Positions 62,151 through 64,000 of a stretch of 64,000 bases of DNA are shown one piece after another (within the stretch, counting starts at the first letter, position 1; each line of letters begins with the position of its first letter). This DNA comes from Streptomyces sp. DH24 (GTDB taxonomy: Bacteria; Actinomycetota; Actinomycetes; Streptomycetales; Streptomycetaceae). The notes below the pieces were generated by a model. It saw nothing but the letters and a program-made list of their open reading frames with translations. It had not been told where the DNA came from and made no database searches. Location: NCBI RefSeq assembly GCF_029813775.1, contig NZ_JARVKW010000003.1, positions 62,001 to 126,000 on the forward strand. Direction: 5' to 3'. A program made the position numbers and the translations under genes.

Positions 62151-64000
62151 TCACGGATACGACGTCACCGTCGACGGGACGGTCGAGGTGCCCGACGTCG
62201 GCGCGCCGGTGTCGTTGATGACGTGTTCGTACTGGCCGTTGCCGCTCAGCGAGACCACCAGGAGGCTGTGGAACCTGACTCCCGGCTTGACGGGGGCCTT
62301 GAAGCCGTGGTCCTGACGGATCGTCGGGTCCACGTTGTAGTAGCAGTAGCTGCCCATGCCCCAGCCTTCGTGGGTGTTCACCGAGTCGTCCACGCGGTAG
62401 GCGGCGTAGCCCTTCGTGGCGCCGTTCTGGATGGCTGCCTGGTTGGGCGCGTCGTAGGCCTTCTCGTTCTGGAAGAAGATGGTCCGGCCGCGTTCGCCGT
62501 ACCACTCGACGTCGTACTTGTTGAAGTGCTCCACGAACAGGCCCGTGGCCAGCACGTCGTCGCCGTTGACGCGGACGCCGTAGTCGGCGCGGTTGGTCTC
62601 CCAGCCGACGCCCTCGCCGTGGTCGGCGCGCCACACCCAGGTGTGGTCCACGATCGTGTCGTCACTGTTGACGACGAGGCTGGTGGTGGCCTTGCCGGGA
62701 CCCGCTCCGCCGATGCGGAAGTAGACGTCCTGGAGGCTGGTGGGGTTGGCGGCGTGGTCGGCGGAGGCGTTCGCCGGGCCGATCTCCATCAGTGTCGGGG
62801 AGTTGACCGTGCCCGCGTCGATGAGGAAGCCCGCGAGCTTCACCCCGTCCACGTCGGCGACCCGCATGGCCGTGACGCCGTTGTCCGGGATGATCGTGGC
62901 CAGACCGAGGCCGAGGACGACGGTGTTGGCCCGGTCGACGTCGATGGTCTGGTCGACGTGGTAAATGCCGGGCGTGAACAGCAGGTTCAGGCCCTGCGCG
63001 AGCGCGGCGTTGAGGGTGGCGGCGGTGGCGCCGGGCTTGACCACGTAGAAACGGCTCAGCGGGATGGACTCGCCCTGCGGGGTGCCGCTCGCCCAGGTGG
63101 TGCCGCGGGCGTTGGTGCGCTTGGCGGGCACGAACACCTTGAACTCGCCGCCGTCCTGGTACAGGAACGGCTTCTCGCGGGAGACGGGCGTGGTGTCGAG
63201 CGTGGTGTAGCGGGGCTCCGGGAAGGAGTTGGCGGGCGCGCCCTCGACGCCCGAGAAGGTCATGTTCCAGACGCTGTTGGTCCAGCCGCCGACGGTGCTG
63301 TCGCGGGTGTACCACTGCTGCTGCGAGTACGGTCCGACGGTGCCGTCCACCTTGGTGTCGGCGATGTAGCCGCCGCTGGCCCAGCCGTAGCCCGCCGGGG
63401 CGAGGTTGAGGCCGCCCTTGACGTGCATGCGGCGGAAGGATGCGGCCTGGGAGACCGCCCAGCGGTTGGTGCCGTTGACCGGGTTGAGCGCCAGGTTCTC
63501 GGCGGCCCGCCAGAAGTTCTGGGTCGCGTTGCCGTTGAACCAGCCCGCGTCGACGGTCACGTCACCGTTGATGGTGGTGTCGTCGGGGCGCAGGCCGAGC
63601 CCGGCGATCTGGGTGTAGAAGCCGATCTGCGCGTTGAGGTTGTTGTACGTGCCCGGCTTGAAGAAGAACGCGTGCCGGCCGGTGCCGAACTGCGCCGACT
63701 CCTGCTGGCGGAAGACCTGGTCGAGCCTGCCCTGGATGTCGGGCGTGGTGGGGTCGATGATGTGCACGTTGGGGCCGAGGTCGCCGCCGCCGGGCAGCGT
63801 CGGGCCGCCGTCGCCCGCGGTGCCGTACACCTGGAACTCCCACAGCGAGTAGCCGTAGGGGGTCGCGCGGGTCTCGCCGTGCACGCGGACGTAGCGCGCG
63901 CTGCCGGAGACGTTGACCGTCTCGGTGCCGCCGGCACCGGTCGTGGTGGAGTACGCGGTGGTCCAGTCGGTGCCGTTGGCGGACAGCTGGATGCGGTAGG
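62151..64000 (-). CDS. Secreted F5/8 type C plus beta-helix protein (partial)
   Basis: The 5' end lies beyond the right edge. About 615 residues are visible. They open within an F5/8 type C (discoidin, CBM32-like) carbohydrate-binding domain: YRIQLSANGTDWTTAYSTTT, ARYVRVHGETRATPYGYSLW, EFQVYG. A linker with PTLPGGGDLGPNV leads into a right-handed beta-helix of pectate-lyase/exo-glucanase type: GRLDQVFRQQESAQFGTGRH, FFFKPGTYNNLNAQIGF, TRDSTVGGWTNSVWNMTFSG, GIYHVDQTIDVDRANTVVLG. Similar Streptomyces proteins are often misnamed adenylyl cyclase. It is probably an exported polysaccharide-binding or -cleaving enzyme. Confidence 0.85.
   Translation of the reverse strand, partial: YRIQLSANGTDWTTAYSTTTGAGGTETVNVSGSARYVRVHGETRATPYGYSLWEFQVYGTAGDGGPTLPGGGDLGPNVHIIDPTTPDIQGRLDQVFRQQESAQFGTGRHAFFFKPGTYNNLNAQIGFYTQIAGLGLRPDDTTINGDVTVDAGWFNGNATQNFWRAAENLALNPVNGTNRWAVSQAASFRRMHVKGGLNLAPAGYGWASGGYIADTKVDGTVGPYSQQQWYTRDSTVGGWTNSVWNMTFSGVEGAPANSFPEPRYTTLDTTPVSREKPFLYQDGGEFKVFVPAKRTNARGTTWASGTPQGESIPLSRFYVVKPGATAATLNAALAQGLNLLFTPGIYHVDQTIDVDRANTVVLGLGLATIIPDNGVTAMRVADVDGVKLAGFLIDAGTVNSPTLMEIGPANASADHAANPTSLQDVYFRIGGAGPGKATTSLVVNSDDTIVDHTWVWRADHGEGVGWETNRADYGVRVNGDDVLATGLFVEHFNKYDVEWYGERGRTIFFQNEKAYDAPNQAAIQNGATKGYAAYRVDDSVNTHEGWGMGSYCYYNVDPTIRQDHGFKAPVKPGVRFHSLLVVSLSGNGQYEHVINDTGAPTSGTSTVPSTVTSYP

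Overview
The window is very GC-rich actinobacterial chromosome. Strong third-position G/C bias, frequent GTG starts, ATGA start/stop overlaps, and families such as DUF5709, DUF3516 helicase, DUF6397, PucR, SWIM/SNF2 and a Cys-ended leader peptide all point to Streptomyces or a close relative. I see no rRNA, tRNA, CRISPR array or intact prophage.

Layout. 1-2937: metal-chelate (siderophore-type) ABC importer, partial permease plus lipoprotein receptor, divergent from a soluble beta-propeller-like protein, with a Zur/Fur-like palindrome between them. 3151-9095: a tightly coupled three-gene operon (nucleosidase-pseudokinase fusion, coiled-coil SF1 helicase, winged-helix protein of unknown family) that looks like an undescribed conflict/defence module. 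9319-11818: two broken IS5-type transposases bracketing two hypothetical proteins, so 3.1-11.8 kb is an accessory island. 12000-17868: YjbQ protein, then the sulfur-scavenging locus: Cys-ended leader peptide, ssuC-ssuB-ssuA-ssuD and a flavoprotein. 17882-25170: short MltG-like lytic transglycosylase, a homodimer-type ABC exporter divergent from a MarR regulator (palindromic operator between them), and a two-gene heterodimeric ABC exporter whose subunits carry complementary degenerate ATPase motifs. 25720-31218: DUF5709, cysteine-free L31 (type B), LexA-regulated-type membrane hydrolase, DUF3516 helicase, TesB thioesterase.

31205-45880: mostly core-like hypothetical and housekeeping genes (DUF6397, roadblock, PPOX, methyltransferase, MpaB-like oxygenase, a 1,125-residue helical-repeat protein, secreted esterase) and an SNF2 helicase/SWIM zinc-finger pair. 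46067-49881: acetaldehyde-type dehydrogenase with its GAF regulator, and an acetamidase gene ruined by an internal deletion. 50095-54102: xylose catabolism, xylA divergent from xylB plus a ROK repressor, with an inverted repeat in the shared promoter region. 54184-60991: truncated phytase-like gene, NhaA antiporter with an EF-hand-like tail, CBS and DUF3040 proteins, PucR regulator, and a five-gene operon around an NRAMP-like transporter with altered metal-site motifs. 61398-64000: DoxX protein and a large secreted F5/8C plus beta-helix protein running off the right edge.

The most promising undescribed system is the 3151-9095 operon. The asymmetric ABC pair, the altered NRAMP operon and the leaderless sulfur-responsive leader peptide come next. 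All functional statements are from reading translations and motifs by eye; no database search was run.
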